Shown: positions 33,743 to 44,155 of the stretch, piece by piece
How positions within the stretch are numbered: the stretch's first letter is position 1
Layout of the letters: every line of letters begins with the position of its first letter
Assembly: GCA_015978205.1 (NCBI GenBank)
Contig: JADWMM010000035.1
Span: 1-64,000 of the forward strand
Source of the DNA: Alkaliphilus sp. NP8
GTDB taxonomy: Bacteria > Bacillota > Clostridia > Peptostreptococcales > Natronincolaceae
Reading direction: 5' to 3'
Length of the DNA: 64,000 bases
Notes under the pieces: generated by a model
What the model saw: the letters and a program-made list of their open reading frames with translations, nothing else
The model's database searches: none
What the model was told of the DNA's origin: nothing
Program-made: the position numbers and the translations under genes

Positions 33743-34333
33743 ATGAAAACAAAAAAAATATGTAATATCTTATTTCTTTTAATTTTAATATTTACTGGAT
33801 GCAGTACTCAAAACCCTAATGAGCTATCAGGTGATTTGAGTTATATTAAAACACCTGATGAAATATATGTACTAACACCTTCACTAATAGAAGATTTAGA
33901 GTCAGCAAACAATAAGATTCTTGAGATTAATAGTAAAATACATAGATATGAACCTAGTAAAGTTCCACAGGAATTATATGAAGATCTTAATAGGGCTGTT
34001 GAAATAACATATGCAATTAAAAGTAAAAAAGTACGTATAGATGATAGTAAATTTATTAACAAAATGTTTTCAAATTTATCTGATTCAAAAGGTAAAATAG
34101 TTACTAGTGAAATTCAAAACCCTAAATATATATTAGAGCTAATGTTTGACGATATACAAATAACTCAAAAAAATTTAGCTAAAGGTTATCTGTCTTCAAT
34201 TTTATTACTTGAAGATGGAACAGTTATAATTCCGAAACTCAAGGAAAATATTGCAGAGAATAGGTATATAGAAACAAAGTTAGACTTACAGTTATTACAA
34301 GAATTGGACAGATTTATTTCTTACACGAAATAA
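33743..34333 (+). CDS. Lipoprotein, function unknown
   Basis: I choose ATG 33743 after GAAAGGATG; an ATG three codons earlier lies in the ribosome site. The 196-residue protein has a lipobox ending at Cys20 (LIFTGC) and a mostly helical mature part without Cys. No family recognised. Single gene; the following pseudogene is on the other strand. Confidence 0.7.
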   Translation: MKTKKICNILFLLILIFTGCSTQNPNELSGDLSYIKTPDEIYVLTPSLIEDLESANNKILEINSKIHRYEPSKVPQELYEDLNRAVEITYAIKSKKVRIDDSKFINKMFSNLSDSKGKIVTSEIQNPKYILELMFDDIQITQKNLAKGYLSSILLLEDGTVIIPKLKENIAENRYIETKLDLQLLQELDRFISYTK

Positions 34334-34538
34334 ATATAACTTTATAATTTTCGTCTACAGATTGTCCTAAAATTACATTTCTATATAGTATAGAAATAAA
34401 GAAGAAGAAATTAATAAAAATAGAAATATATAAATATATTCATGTCGTTTTCGGGAGTATTAGTGAGTAGGCGTTATGGAAAAGGAATGTATACGAACTA
34501 AATTTTGTTGTTTTTATAAAATTGATTTACATTCCTAA

Positions 34539-34816
34539 CTACCTCAAATCCAGTTCTAGTGTTTGTTTAGTATTAGATATGGAAACATTTAATATATTGT
34601 TTTTGTACTGTAGTTTTTTTATCTTTGCCCCTGTATAAGTAGCAAACATAAGCACTTCATCACCTAGCCTTAAAAAGGAAAGAAATCCAGCAATAATAGC
34701 CCATACACTGTTTTGAGATGGATCTATTAATTTATAATATCAGACTTTAAAGTAATTTTCTCTTTTATGTTTTCCTTGAAACATTTCTGGATTACAAATC
34801 TTTTTGTAAAATACAT
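34539..34816 (-). pseudogene. Tocopherol-cyclase-like gene, decayed
   Basis: An ATG at 34816 with AGGAGA upstream leads, after one frameshift in a run of five A, to NPEMFQGKHKRENYF, the typical opening of bacterial tocopherol-cyclase-like proteins. A stop follows. A third frame then gives RLGDEVLMFATYTGAKIKKL, the typical ending of that family, and stops at 34539. Some 200 middle codons are missing. I judge the family by these two motifs only. The remaining parts of 34334-34972 hold nothing I can support, apart from the A/T-rich promoter region of the next gene. Confidence 0.5.
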
Positions 34817-34972
34817 TTAAAATTCTCCTATCAGTAAATAATTAATTATTAATAGCTTTAGAGTTTTTTTAATTATATTTAGGGTATTAATATATTTATA
34901 ATAAATAAAATTTTACATAAATTATAAGTATATAATTAAATTACTAAATAAGAAATAAATAGGAGGTATGGT

Positions 34973-36193
34973 ATGAATTATAAAGAGATTATAGATAATG
35001 TGTATCAGTTATCAGTAAATATAGAAGATATTCTATTTGAAGGATTGTGGGAGATGCCTAATGGTGTATCCATTAACTCGTATATTGTAAAAGGAGAAAA
35101 AACTGCACTAATAGATGGAGTATGTGGTTGGGATGGTGTTCCAGAAAAATTACTATCTTTATTAGATAAATTAGATATAGATCCAAAATCTATTGAGTAT
35201 TTAATAGTGAACCATATGGAACCAGATCATTCAGGCTGGATAGAAGCTTTTAAAGAAGTGAATCCAAATTTTAAAGTTGTTGTTAGTAAAAAAGGAGCAG
35301 AGCTATTAGAAGCATTTTATGATAATAATAATGATGTAATAATTGTAAAGGATAAGGATACTTTAGATTTAGGCAATGGACATACTTTAGAGTTTGTAGA
35401 AATGCCAAATGTACATTGGCCGGATACAATAGCTACTTTAGACAGAAAAAATGGTGTTTTATTTTCTTGTGATGCTTTTGGATCATTCGGTAGTGTTAAT
35501 GAATCTAATTTTGATGATTTATTAACTTCAGAGGAAATTGATTTTTACGAAAAGGAAACTGTAAGATATTACTCAAATATTATAGGAGCTTTTTCATTAC
35601 CAGTTAAGAAGGCTATTGAAAAGTGTAAGAACCTACCTATTAAAATTATAGCTCCAGGTCATGGTATTATTTGGAGAAGTAATCCTAATAAAATAATAGA
35701 AGATTATAGTAGATATGCTTCTTATCAGAAAGGTGTGGCAGAGAGGGAAATAACATTAATTTGGGGTTCTATGTATGGAATGACTCAAAAAGCAGTAGAC
35801 TATGCTATAAAAGAGTTAGAAAAGAAAGATATAAAGCTAAATGTTCATAGAGTACCAGAAGATTCTTGGGGAACTATATTAGCTTCTGTATGGACATCGA
35901 CAGGAGTAATATTAGCTATGCCTACTTATGAATATAAAATGTTCCCACCTATGGCAGCTGCACTTGAAGAATTAGGCAAGAAAAAAGCAGTAGGTAGAAA
36001 AGCCTTTAGATTTGGATCATATGGTTGGTCAGGTGGAGCACAGAGAGAATTAGATGAGATTATAGATAAATATAAAATGAACTGGGAATTTATTGACCCT
36101 GTTGAATTTAAAGGTTCACCAAGTGAAGAAGATTTAAGCTTAATAGGACAGCGTATAGAAGAATTAATAAATGAGATAAATAATGTACTATAA
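34973..36193 (+). CDS. fprA: Flavodiiron protein (A-type flavoprotein)
   Basis: The 406-residue protein has a metallo-beta-lactamase-like domain (1-250) holding the di-iron centre: HMEPDHSG (about 81-88), HWPD (about 147) and GHGIIW (about 226). A flavodoxin domain follows (about 255-406; WGSMYGMTQKAVDYA binds FMN phosphate). It reduces O2 to water or NO to N2O using electrons from rubredoxin or a ferredoxin, protecting anaerobes. No rubredoxin domain is fused, so a separate electron donor is needed. ATG 34973 follows AGGAGGTATGGT. Confidence 0.95.
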   Translation: MNYKEIIDNVYQLSVNIEDILFEGLWEMPNGVSINSYIVKGEKTALIDGVCGWDGVPEKLLSLLDKLDIDPKSIEYLIVNHMEPDHSGWIEAFKEVNPNFKVVVSKKGAELLEAFYDNNNDVIIVKDKDTLDLGNGHTLEFVEMPNVHWPDTIATLDRKNGVLFSCDAFGSFGSVNESNFDDLLTSEEIDFYEKETVRYYSNIIGAFSLPVKKAIEKCKNLPIKIIAPGHGIIWRSNPNKIIEDYSRYASYQKGVAEREITLIWGSMYGMTQKAVDYAIKELEKKDIKLNVHRVPEDSWGTILASVWTSTGVILAMPTYEYKMFPPMAAALEELGKKKAVGRKAFRFGSYGWSGGAQRELDEIIDKYKMNWEFIDPVEFKGSPSEEDLSLIGQRIEELINEINNVL

Positions 36194-36292
36194 TCTGATA
36201 TTTTATACAGTATAATAGAAAAAAAAATGATTTTATGATATATTAGTTTACATATATATTAATGTATACGAAAAGTATGAAAGGAGATTAAT

Positions 36293-37951
36293 ATGGAAAA
36301 TAATCCTACTAATTCAAACTTTATAAGAAACATTGTTAAAAAAGACTTAGAATCAGGCAAACGTAAAGAGGTTATTACTCGTTTTCCACCAGAACCAAAT
36401 GGATACTTACATATAGGTCATGCAAAGTCTATAGTATTGAACTTTGAACTAGCTGATGATTTTAATGGAAGAACTAACTTACGTTTTGATGATACAAATC
36501 CAAGTAAAGAAGAAGAGGAGTTTGTAAAATCAATTAAAGAAGATGTAAAGTGGTTAGGTTTTGAATGGGAAAATCTATTCTTTGCTTCTAGCTATTTTGA
36601 AGAAATGTATGATAGGGCTGTACTTTTAATTAAGAAAGGTCTTGCATACGTAGATGACTTATCTGCTGATGAAATTCGTGAAACTAGAGGAACACTAAAA
36701 GAGCCAGGAAAAGAGAGTCCTTATAGAAATAGAAATGTAGAAGAAAATTTAGACTTATTTGAAAGAATGAGAAATGGAGAGTTTAAAGACGGAGAAAAAG
36801 TATTAAGAGCTAAAATAGATATGTCATCTCCTAATATGAATATGAGAGATCCTGTAATTTATCGTATAGTACATTTAAGTCATCATAATACAGGAGATAA
36901 ATGGTGTATTTATCCTATGTATGACTTTGCACATCCATTAGAGGATGCGATAGAAAATATTACTCATTCAATCTGTACAATGGAATTCGAAGATCATAGA
37001 CCTTTATACAATTGGGTTGTAAGAGAATGTGAAATGGAATCTACACCTCAACAAATAGAGTTTGCCAGACTTAATATGACAAACACAGTTATGAGTAAGC
37101 GTAAATTAAAGCAGTTAGTAGATGCAGAAGTAGTGGATGGCTGGGATGATCCACGCATGCCTACAATATCTGGTTTAAGAAGAAAAGGATATACTCCTGC
37201 AGCTATTCGAAACTTTTGTAGAGAAATTGGAGTATCTAAAAATCAAAGTGTTGTAGATGAAAGAATGCTAGAGCATTTTATTAGACAAGATTTAAAAGAA
37301 GATGCACCTAGAACTATGTCTATTTTAAAACCACTTAAAGTAGTTATTACTAACTATCCAGAAGGACAGGTAGAAATGCTAGATGCTGATAATAATCCAG
37401 AGAATCCTGAATTAGGAGTTCGTAAAATACCGTTTTCCCGTGAAATTTATATAGAACAAGAAGATTTTATGGAAAACCCACCTAAAAAGTATTTTAGATT
37501 ATTTCCTGGTAATGAAGTTCGCTTAAAGCATGCATACTTTATAAAATGTAATGATGTAATAAAAGATGAGGATGGAAACGTAGTTGAGCTTCATTGTACT
37601 TATGATCCAGAAACAAAGAGCGGAACAGGTTTTACAGGTAGAAAAGTAAAAGGTACACTTCATTGGGTAAATGCAGATACTGCTACTGCTGCAGAATTTA
37701 GACTATATGAACCATTAATATTAGATGAAGATACTGAAGAAGACAAGGACTTTTTAGACCAAATTAACCCTGATTCTTTAGAAGTACTTAATGGATTTGT
37801 AGAAGATAATATGAAAGATGCAAAACCTTATGACAAATTCCAATTCTATAGACACGGATATTTTAATGTAGATTCTAAATATAGTACTAATGATAAATTA
37901 GCATTTAACAGAATTGTTTCTTTAAAAAGTTCTTTTAGGCTTAATAAGTAA
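36293..37951 (+). CDS. glnS: Glutaminyl-tRNA synthetase
   Basis: The 552-residue class I synthetase has [15 protein letters not shown] (about 26-40), the KMSKS equivalent VMSKRKL (about 262-268) and the C-terminal beta-barrel anticodon-binding region (about 340-552). [17 protein letters not shown] near 223-239 is a Gln-type signature, separating it from GluRS. It charges tRNA-Gln directly with glutamine. Many Firmicutes instead use GatCAB amidation, so the lineage acquired glnS or keeps both routes. Confidence 0.95.
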   Translation: MENNPTNSNFIRNIVKKDLESGKRKEVITRFPPEPNGYLHIGHAKSIVLNFELADDFNGRTNLRFDDTNPSKEEEEFVKSIKEDVKWLGFEWENLFFASSYFEEMYDRAVLLIKKGLAYVDDLSADEIRETRGTLKEPGKESPYRNRNVEENLDLFERMRNGEFKDGEKVLRAKIDMSSPNMNMRDPVIYRIVHLSHHNTGDKWCIYPMYDFAHPLEDAIENITHSICTMEFEDHRPLYNWVVRECEMESTPQQIEFARLNMTNTVMSKRKLKQLVDAEVVDGWDDPRMPTISGLRRKGYTPAAIRNFCREIGVSKNQSVVDERMLEHFIRQDLKEDAPRTMSILKPLKVVITNYPEGQVEMLDADNNPENPELGVRKIPFSREIYIEQEDFMENPPKKYFRLFPGNEVRLKHAYFIKCNDVIKDEDGNVVELHCTYDPETKSGTGFTGRKVKGTLHWVNADTATAAEFRLYEPLILDEDTEEDKDFLDQINPDSLEVLNGFVEDNMKDAKPYDKFQFYRHGYFNVDSKYSTNDKLAFNRIVSLKSSFRLNK

Positions 37952-37980
37952 ATATAAGCTTCAAAAAAAGTAATATATTA

Positions 37981-38047
37981 TATGCTCCATTTATGGTATA
38001 CAGTAAGGATAATAAAGACTGTGTATTATAAGTAGGAGCATATTTTT
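37981..38047 (+). terminator. Long hairpin terminator
   Basis: TATGCTCC (37981-37988) pairs with GGAGCATA (38035-38042), TATACAGT pairs with the inner ACTGTGTA, and a T run follows. It ends glnS. Confidence 0.8.
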
Positions 38048-38224
38048 ATTGAAGTAAAAGTTAATATATTTATAGATAGATCTAGGTTTTATATAAACTA
38101 GACTTTGTTTATTTTATTAAAGAAGATTTAGAAAATTTTATAGTTACTTAATTCTTATTTTCTGATATAATATTTAGAGTTTAGAAATAAACTAAATTTT
38201 TAAAGTAAAGGATGGTGAGTAGCC

Positions 38225-39625
38225 TTGGTTAAGGAAAATCAACTAACACAAGGGAGTATATCTAAAGCATTGATTAAATTAGCACTTCCTATTATAGGTA
38301 CTTCGTTTCTTCAAAGTGCTTATACTATTACAGACATGTTCTTAATAGGTAAAGTAGGTACTAAGGCCACAGCAGCTGTAGGAACCGGTGGTTTTTTTAC
38401 ATGGCTTGCTATGGCATTTATTATACTTTCTAAAATTGGAGCAGAAGTAGGGGTTGCTCAATCTGTAGGCAGGAAAGATATTAAGGAAGCAAGAAGATAT
38501 ATTAGACATACAATACAGTTAAATATATTTTTAGCAATACTATATAGTCTTACTTTAATTATATTTAGACATTCTCTTATAGGTTTTTTCGAGTTAGGAG
38601 ATATAGAAGTAATTAATATGGCAATATCTTATCTTGTGATTGTTTCTTTGGGCTTAGTATTTTATTTTATAAATCCTGTATTCACAGGTATTTTAAATGG
38701 ATATGGAGATAGTAAAACACCTTTTTATATAAATATGACAGGTTTAGTTATGAATATAATACTGGATATAGTATTAATACATGGGGCAGGTCCTATTCCT
38801 TCCATGGGGGTAAATGGAGCTGCGTTAGCAACAATAATTTCTCAAGCTACTGTAACTGCTTTATTTTTATTTAAAATCGTATTAGTAAATAAAGAACTTT
38901 TCAGTGATATAAAACTTCTAAAAGCACCAGATATGGTTCACATGAAACATATTATAGGTTTAAGCTTGCCGGTAGCACTGCAAAATGCTATATTTTCTAT
39001 TATAGGAATGTTTATTGCTAAAATTATAGCTCAGTGGGGAGCAGCGCCTATAGCAGCACAAAAAATCGGATCACAAATAGAATCTATTTCTTGGATGACT
39101 GCTGGTGGATTTTCTACAGCTATTAGTGCGTTTGTAGGTCAGAATTATGGAGCTAAGAAATGGGATAGAATATACAAAGGCTATTTTATAGCAATGGGGT
39201 TAGTAAGTATTGTAGGAATTGGAGCCACATTACTGTTAACTTTAGGAGCAGCACCTGTTTTTTCTGCTTTCTTAGATGAAGAAGAAGCCTTAGCTCATGG
39301 TATTGAATATTTAAAAATATTAGGGTTATCTCAGCTATTTATGTGTATAGAAATTACTACAACAGGAGCTTTCAATGGATTAGGAAAAACAGTACCACCT
39401 TCTATTATTGGGATATTATTTAATGCATTACGTATCCCGGCTGCACTAGTATTATCTTCTGCTGCTTTATTAGGAATAAATGGAGTTTGGTGGAGTATAA
39501 GTATGAGTAGTGTATTTAAAGGAGTTATATTAACAGGATGGTTTATTTTATTTTTAAGAAAAAACTCATATCATTTATATAAAGAAAAACTTAATTCAGA
39601 TGAAACTTTAGGTTCTATTGAATGA
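38225..39625 (+). CDS. MATE family efflux transporter
   Basis: The 466-residue protein has twelve membrane segments in two similar halves of six, the MATE/MOP layout. GTKATAAVGTGGFFTWLAM near 40-58 and ITTTGAFNGLGKTVPPS near 378-394 are family motifs. It exports drugs or metabolites in exchange for Na+ or H+. The start is TTG 38225 with a weak GGATGGTGAG ribosome site. Single gene with its own terminator. Confidence 0.92.
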   Translation: MVKENQLTQGSISKALIKLALPIIGTSFLQSAYTITDMFLIGKVGTKATAAVGTGGFFTWLAMAFIILSKIGAEVGVAQSVGRKDIKEARRYIRHTIQLNIFLAILYSLTLIIFRHSLIGFFELGDIEVINMAISYLVIVSLGLVFYFINPVFTGILNGYGDSKTPFYINMTGLVMNIILDIVLIHGAGPIPSMGVNGAALATIISQATVTALFLFKIVLVNKELFSDIKLLKAPDMVHMKHIIGLSLPVALQNAIFSIIGMFIAKIIAQWGAAPIAAQKIGSQIESISWMTAGGFSTAISAFVGQNYGAKKWDRIYKGYFIAMGLVSIVGIGATLLLTLGAAPVFSAFLDEEEALAHGIEYLKILGLSQLFMCIEITTTGAFNGLGKTVPPSIIGILFNALRIPAALVLSSAALLGINGVWWSISMSSVFKGVILTGWFILFLRKNSYHLYKEKLNSDETLGSIE

Positions 39626-39681
39626 TAAGCATATAGTAGTGACTTAAAAGCTTTAGCTATATATGGAATAAGGTTAATTAT

Positions 39682-39708
39682 ACCGCCAATTATTAGGCGG
39701 TTTTTTTA
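39682..39708 (+). terminator. Hairpin terminator
   Basis: ACCGCC and GGCGGT surround an 8-base loop and are followed by seven T. Ends the MATE gene. Confidence 0.92.
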
Positions 39709-39810
39709 TTGTTTAATAAAGTAACAAGTATTAAATAATAAAAATTTCAAAAAGTTTTAAAAAACTATTGAATATTTAATCGTATATATGTATAATATTT
39801 CATAACACCT

Positions 39811-39838
39811 TATACATATATATACATATATATGTATA
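39811..39838. promoter_or_regulatory. TA-rich palindrome upstream of the amino-acid ABC operon
   Basis: TATACATATATAT and ATATATATGTATA form an imperfect palindrome that ends 23 bases before the ATG at 39862, overlapping the likely ribosome-site leader. It could be a regulator site or simple TA-rich sequence. Confidence 0.3.
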
Positions 39839-39861
39839 ATTATAAACAAGGGGGAATTAAA

Positions 39862-40713
39862 ATGAAAAAGTTTTCGAAATTAAGTATTATATCAGTTTTA
39901 TTAGGTGTGCTAGTTTTATTTACTGCATGTAGTACAACTACTGGTGGTGAATCTAATACAAAGGATGATACTTCATCAAATGAAGAGATAGTAACTAAAT
40001 TAGATAAAATTAAAGAATCAGGAAAGATAGTTCTTGGCACAAGTGCAGACTACCCTCCATATGAATTTCATAAAGAGATAGATGGAGAAGACCAGATTGT
40101 AGGATTTGATGTTGAAATTGCAAAAGCAATTGCACATGATTTAGGTGTAGAACTTGAAATAAAAGATATGGACTTTGGTGGTTTATTAATGGCACTTAAT
40201 GATGATAAGGTAGATTTTGTAATAGCAGGTATGACTCCAGATGCGGATAGAAAAAAGGTTGTAGACTTTTCAGAAATATATTATACGGCAGTTCACGGTA
40301 TAGTTATTAATACAGAAAATGAAGGTAATTTTAAAACAGTAGAAGATTTAGCTGGTAAAAGAGTTGGAGCTCAACAAGGGGCTATACAAGAAGACATAGC
40401 GTTAGAAAAAATAGAAAATGTAGATTTAAAATCATTAGCTAAAATACCAGATTTAATTCTTGAAGTAAAAAATAATAAGATTGATGCTGTAGTTATGGAA
40501 AAGCCAGTTGCAGACTCTTATGTGGATAATAATTCGGATTTAAAGCTTATGGATTTAACTTTTGATGATGGAGAAGGCGGATCAGCAGTTGCAGTTAAAA
40601 AAGGCAGTACAGATTTAGTAGAAGCAATAGATCAAACCTTAGAAAATTTAATAAATAATGGATCTATTGATGATTTCGTTGTAGAAGCAATAGAAATGGT
40701 AGAATCTGAATAA
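39862..40713 (+). CDS. Amino-acid ABC transporter, substrate-binding lipoprotein
   Basis: I choose ATG 39862 after AAGGGGG; the longer frame adds ten residues without a ribosome site. The 283-residue protein has a lipobox ending at Cys23 (LFTAC) and a family-3 solute-binding fold: SADYPPYEF near 60-68, GFDVEIAKAIAHDLG near 79-93, and DAVVMEKPVADSYV. It binds a polar amino acid (His/Gln/Arg/Cys class); the exact ligand cannot be read from sequence. First gene of an operon with permease and ATPase. Confidence 0.93.
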   Translation: MKKFSKLSIISVLLGVLVLFTACSTTTGGESNTKDDTSSNEEIVTKLDKIKESGKIVLGTSADYPPYEFHKEIDGEDQIVGFDVEIAKAIAHDLGVELEIKDMDFGGLLMALNDDKVDFVIAGMTPDADRKKVVDFSEIYYTAVHGIVINTENEGNFKTVEDLAGKRVGAQQGAIQEDIALEKIENVDLKSLAKIPDLILEVKNNKIDAVVMEKPVADSYVDNNSDLKLMDLTFDDGEGGSAVAVKKGSTDLVEAIDQTLENLINNGSIDDFVVEAIEMVESE

Positions 40714-40755
40714 TCAGTTTAGATATAAGCAAGAAATTAGTTTTTGATCTATTAA

Positions 40756-40783
40756 ATCAGATGGGATTTAAATCCCATCTGAT
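40756..40783 (+). terminator. Perfect 28-bp palindrome inside the operon
   Basis: ATCAGATGGGATTT and its exact complement lie between the binding-protein and permease genes, followed by a weak T-rich tail. A partial terminator here would keep binding protein in excess, as is usual for such operons. Confidence 0.7.
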
Positions 40784-40812
40784 ATCTCTTTTATAGAAAG
40801 GAAGGCCTAAAA

Positions 40813-41484
40813 ATGAATTTTAGTTTTTTACCTAAGTATTATCCATTTTTTATTATAGGAGCTAAAAATACAGTATTACTTGCACTATTTGCAGTGGCCT
40901 TAGGGGTTGTGTTAGGTGTAGTATTAGCACTAATGAGAATTTCTAAAAATAAAATATTTAATTTTATTTCTACTGCTTATGTGGAAATTATAAGAGGTAC
41001 CCCAGTAATGGTGCAGATATTTATAATATACTATGGATTACCTTTTGATTTTCCAAGTATAGGATTTTTAGGAAGTAATAGTGAAGAGTTTATAGCAGGT
41101 GTTGTAGCTTTATCTATTAATAGTGGAGCTTATGTAGCAGAAATTATACGTTCCGGTATTCAATCAGTAGATAAGGGACAGATGGAGGCTGCTAGATCTT
41201 TAGGAATGCCATATAGTACTGCCATGAGATATATCATAGTTCCTCAAGCATTTAAAAATATATTACCAGCTTTAGGTAATGAATTTATAGTTGTTATTAA
41301 AGAATCTGCTATAGTATCTGTTATAGGTATAAATGAACTTATGTACAATGCTAATACAGTTAGAGGGAATACTTTTATACCTTTAGAGCCATTAATAGTT
41401 GCAGCTGCTATTTATTTTATATTAACATTTACATTGTCTAAATTGTTAGGATTAGTTGAAAGGAGGTTGAAGGTAAGTGATTAA
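40813..41484 (+). CDS. Amino-acid ABC transporter, permease
   Basis: The 223-residue permease of the HisM/GlnP type has about five membrane segments, [20 protein letters not shown] (about 56-75) and the ATPase-docking loop [20 protein letters not shown] (about 127-146). ATG 40813 follows AAAGGAAGG. It overlaps the ATPase gene by eight bases. Confidence 0.95.
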   Translation: MNFSFLPKYYPFFIIGAKNTVLLALFAVALGVVLGVVLALMRISKNKIFNFISTAYVEIIRGTPVMVQIFIIYYGLPFDFPSIGFLGSNSEEFIAGVVALSINSGAYVAEIIRSGIQSVDKGQMEAARSLGMPYSTAMRYIIVPQAFKNILPALGNEFIVVIKESAIVSVIGINELMYNANTVRGNTFIPLEPLIVAAAIYFILTFTLSKLLGLVERRLKVSD

Positions 41485-42199
41485 AGTAGCAGATCTTGTG
41501 AAAAACTTCGGTGATCTTAAAGTATTAAAAAATATAAATACTCATATTGAAAAAGGTGAAGTAGTGGTTATTGTAGGGCCTAGCGGGTCTGGAAAAAGTA
41601 CTTTTTTAAGATGTCTTAATTTATTAGAAGAACCTACAGGTGGACAAATAGTTTTTGAAGGTAAAAATATAACTGATAAAAATGCGAATATAAATTTATT
41701 AAGACAAAATATAGGAATGGTATTTCAACAATTTAACCTTTTTCCTCATATGACAGTGTTAGAAAATATTACATTATCTCCTATTAAAATAAAAAATATG
41801 TCCAAAGCAGAGTCAGAAAAAATAGCTATGGATCTGCTTAAACAGGTAGGCTTAGAGGATAAAGCAAAAACTTACCCTAATCAGTTATCAGGTGGACAAA
41901 AACAGAGAATAGCCATAGTTAGAGCACTTGCAATGTCTCCAGATGTAATGCTATTTGATGAACCTACATCAGCCTTAGACCCAGAAATGGTAGGAGAAGT
42001 ACTAGAAGTAATGAAAAACCTTGCTAAACAAGGTATGACAATGATAGTAGTTACTCATGAAATGGGGTTTGCAAAAGAAGTAGGTACTAGACTTATGTTT
42101 ATGGATGATGGAAAAATAGTAGAAGAAGGTAAACCTAAAGAAATTTTTAACAATCCGGAGCATCATAGAACGAAGGAATTTTTAAGAAAGGTATTATAA
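41477..42199 (+). CDS. Amino-acid ABC transporter, ATP-binding protein
   Basis: The 240-residue ATPase of the GlnQ/HisP type starts at GTG 41477, ten bases after AGGAGG. Walker [10 protein letters not shown], signature LSGGQKQR, Walker [16 protein letters not shown] and the switch His in VTHEMGFA are intact. Last gene of the operon, with a terminator after it. Confidence 0.95.
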   Translation: MIKVADLVKNFGDLKVLKNINTHIEKGEVVVIVGPSGSGKSTFLRCLNLLEEPTGGQIVFEGKNITDKNANINLLRQNIGMVFQQFNLFPHMTVLENITLSPIKIKNMSKAESEKIAMDLLKQVGLEDKAKTYPNQLSGGQKQRIAIVRALAMSPDVMLFDEPTSALDPEMVGEVLEVMKNLAKQGMTMIVVTHEMGFAKEVGTRLMFMDDGKIVEEGKPKEIFNNPEHHRTKEFLRKVL

Positions 42200-42277
42200 T
42201 ATAAAATATATAGTTCCTAGTTATAGATATTTAATATCAATGTTTAACAAAAAAATTAATTTATGAGTGGAATGTAT

Positions 42278-42320
42278 CCTATAGGGTAGAAAGTAAAAGT
42301 CTATTCTATAGGTTTTTTAT
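42278..42320 (+). terminator. Hairpin terminator
   Basis: CCTATAG (42278-42284) pairs with CTATAGG (42306-42312), with an inner TAGA/TCTA pair and six T after it. Confidence 0.8.
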
Positions 42321-42467
42321 TATTTTTGTAATAAAAGGGTATTAAAATAATACTATGTTATTGTATAATTAATAAAATGAGCATTAATTACTATTTCTTT
42401 TAATTTGATACAATGATATTTTTATTATATAAAACTAATTTTAAGTGTACGAGGAGAAGTGAAAAAT

Positions 42468-42899
42468 ATGAGCAAGTCAAGTATTCGAATTAAAACATGT
42501 AAACGCTGTAAGTCACATATTCATGAGAATTCAATTTATGAGTATTGTCCTAGCTGTTATAAAATTGTTGAAGAGGTTTTTGATAAAATTAGAGAATATT
42601 TAAGAGAATATCCAGGAGCTACATCTTTTGAGATGGAACAAAGATTAGGAATACCTGCTCGTATAATTAATAATTTTGTTAGAGGCGGAAGATTAATTGA
42701 AATTCCAAATGAGCATTTAAATGTTGAATGTCTAAGATGTGGTTCTTTACTTTTATCTGCCTACCATAAATATTGTCCAACTTGTGAAAATGAAATAAAA
42801 AATGATATTTTGAAAGCTAAAGAAAGCTTATCTAGTATTAATAATAATTTTGATAAAAGTGGTAAAATGCATATAGATCATTATAGAAGGAAAAGATAA
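42468..42899 (+). CDS. YvyF-like zinc-ribbon/HTH protein
   Basis: I choose ATG 42468; GAGGAGAAG lies upstream and the earlier GTG is too close to it. The 143-residue protein has a first zinc pair CKRCKSHIHENSIYEYCPSC (about 12-31), a helix-turn-helix (about 46-72; TSFEMEQRLGIPARIINNFVRGG) and a second zinc pair CLRCG..YCPTC (about 86-108). This matches the YvyF/TIGR03826 pattern, which in other Firmicutes sits in flagellar operons, though no flagellar gene is near. It precedes sfsA by 29 bases, so the two may be cotranscribed. Confidence 0.75.
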   Translation: MSKSSIRIKTCKRCKSHIHENSIYEYCPSCYKIVEEVFDKIREYLREYPGATSFEMEQRLGIPARIINNFVRGGRLIEIPNEHLNVECLRCGSLLLSAYHKYCPTCENEIKNDILKAKESLSSINNNFDKSGKMHIDHYRRKR

Positions 42900-42928
42900 A
42901 GTAGTACTAATGTTGTAAAGGAGAAAAT

Positions 42929-43627
42929 ATGAACTATAATAAAATTGTAGAAGGTATTTTTTTGTCTAGACCTAATAGGTTTATAGCAAAAGTGCTAATA
43001 AATGGAGTGGAAGAAACAGTACATGTAAAAAATACTGGAAGATGCAAAGAGCTACTCTTGCCAGGTGTTAAAGTTATATTAGAAGATTGTTCTCACAATA
43101 CAAATAGAAAGACAAAGTATTCACTCATAGCTGTTTGGAAGGAAGATATGCTAGTAAATATGGACTCTCAAGTACCAAATGATGTTGTCTTTCAAGCTAT
43201 TAAAGATAATAGGATTAATGGATTTGAGGATTTAACACATATAAAAAGAGAGGTAACTTTTGGTAAATCTAGATTTGACATTTATTTTGAAACAGAAAGA
43301 AGTAAAGGTTTTGTGGAGATAAAGGGAGCTACACTAGAAAGTAATGGAATAAGTAAATTTCCAGATGCACCTACTGAAAGAGGAACTAAACATGTTTTAG
43401 AAATGATAAGAGCTGTACAAGAAGGTTATAGAGGAGGTATACTGTTTTTAATACAGATGAAAGGTCCTAAAATATTTAGACTAAATTGGAGCATGGATAA
43501 AAAATTTTCAGAAGCCGTTAAATTAGCTAGTAAAAATGGCGTTGAAATATTAGCCTACGATTGTATAGTAAAAAATAATAGTATTTATTTAGATAAACCA
43601 GTAGAAGTAGACCTTGATACTCTATAG
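42929..43627 (+). CDS. sfsA: SfsA family protein
   Basis: The 232-residue protein matches SfsA along its length: an N-terminal OB-like part (about 10-80; NRFIAKVLINGVEETVHVKNTGR) and a nuclease-like part with FDIYFE, FVEIKGATL, FPDAPTERGTKHV and RAVQEG motifs. Known as a sugar-fermentation stimulation protein in E. coli; it binds DNA, and the real activity is unsettled. ATG 42929 follows AAAGGAG. Confidence 0.93.
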   Translation: MNYNKIVEGIFLSRPNRFIAKVLINGVEETVHVKNTGRCKELLLPGVKVILEDCSHNTNRKTKYSLIAVWKEDMLVNMDSQVPNDVVFQAIKDNRINGFEDLTHIKREVTFGKSRFDIYFETERSKGFVEIKGATLESNGISKFPDAPTERGTKHVLEMIRAVQEGYRGGILFLIQMKGPKIFRLNWSMDKKFSEAVKLASKNGVEILAYDCIVKNNSIYLDKPVEVDLDTL

Positions 43628-43713
43628 TAAGGTCTTTATTCATATTTAAAAAGTTACTAAATCAGTATTACTAGTTACTATACCTGTTATATTTATATAG
43701 TTAAAAAATAAAT

Positions 43714-43758
43714 AAAAACAATAGATAGTTTAATGATAAGCTAATCTATTGTTTTTTT
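43714..43758. terminator. Bidirectional terminator
   Basis: AAAAACAATAGAT (43714-43726) pairs exactly with ATCTATTGTTTTT (43744-43756). It serves sfsA and the convergent gene at 43767. Confidence 0.85.
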
Positions 43759-43766
43759 ATTAAGTT

Positions 43767-44066
43767 TTATAATTTTTCAGGTATTTCTGGTGGAGGTGAC
43801 GGAGGACCAGCTAAAGGATGTCTCGGAGCGTGAACTATAGTGATGCTGTTTAATATAACTTCTTTTTCAATTAAATTATGATTTTCATCATACTTTTCTC
43901 TTATTTCTGCTCTTGGTACTACTACAGTTACTTCGTGAGGAATTTTTTGGTCTGTTATTCTAGTCATTTTTATATATAAGTCTTCAAGTTCAAGTTCAAT
44001 ATTATCGCACTGATTTTTTGCTTTTTTACATGCAATAAATTTTGACAATACAGATTGAATAGACAT
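43767..44066 (-). CDS. Small soluble protein, function unknown
   Basis: The 99-residue protein has a helical first half (IACKKAKNQCDNIELELEDLY) and a beta-rich middle with VVVPRAEIREKYDEN, and ends in a Pro-rich tail (GPPSPPPEIPEKL). No signal or membrane segment. ATG 44066 follows AAGGAGGGG. No family recognised. Single gene with a shared terminator. Confidence 0.65.
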   Translation of the reverse strand: MSIQSVLSKFIACKKAKNQCDNIELELEDLYIKMTRITDQKIPHEVTVVVPRAEIREKYDENHNLIEKEVILNSITIVHAPRHPLAGPPSPPPEIPEKL

Positions 44067-44155
44067 AAAATCCCCTCCTTCCTATATGTAGCTTATTCAA
44101 TTAGTTTACAATAGGTGAGTTAGAAGCACTAAAGAGGTAAGATGTTTATTATATT

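Noticed and set aside
34442-34501. 19-codon frame beginning MSFSGVLVS
   Set aside because: It has no ribosome site and no conservation that can be judged; left as non-coding.
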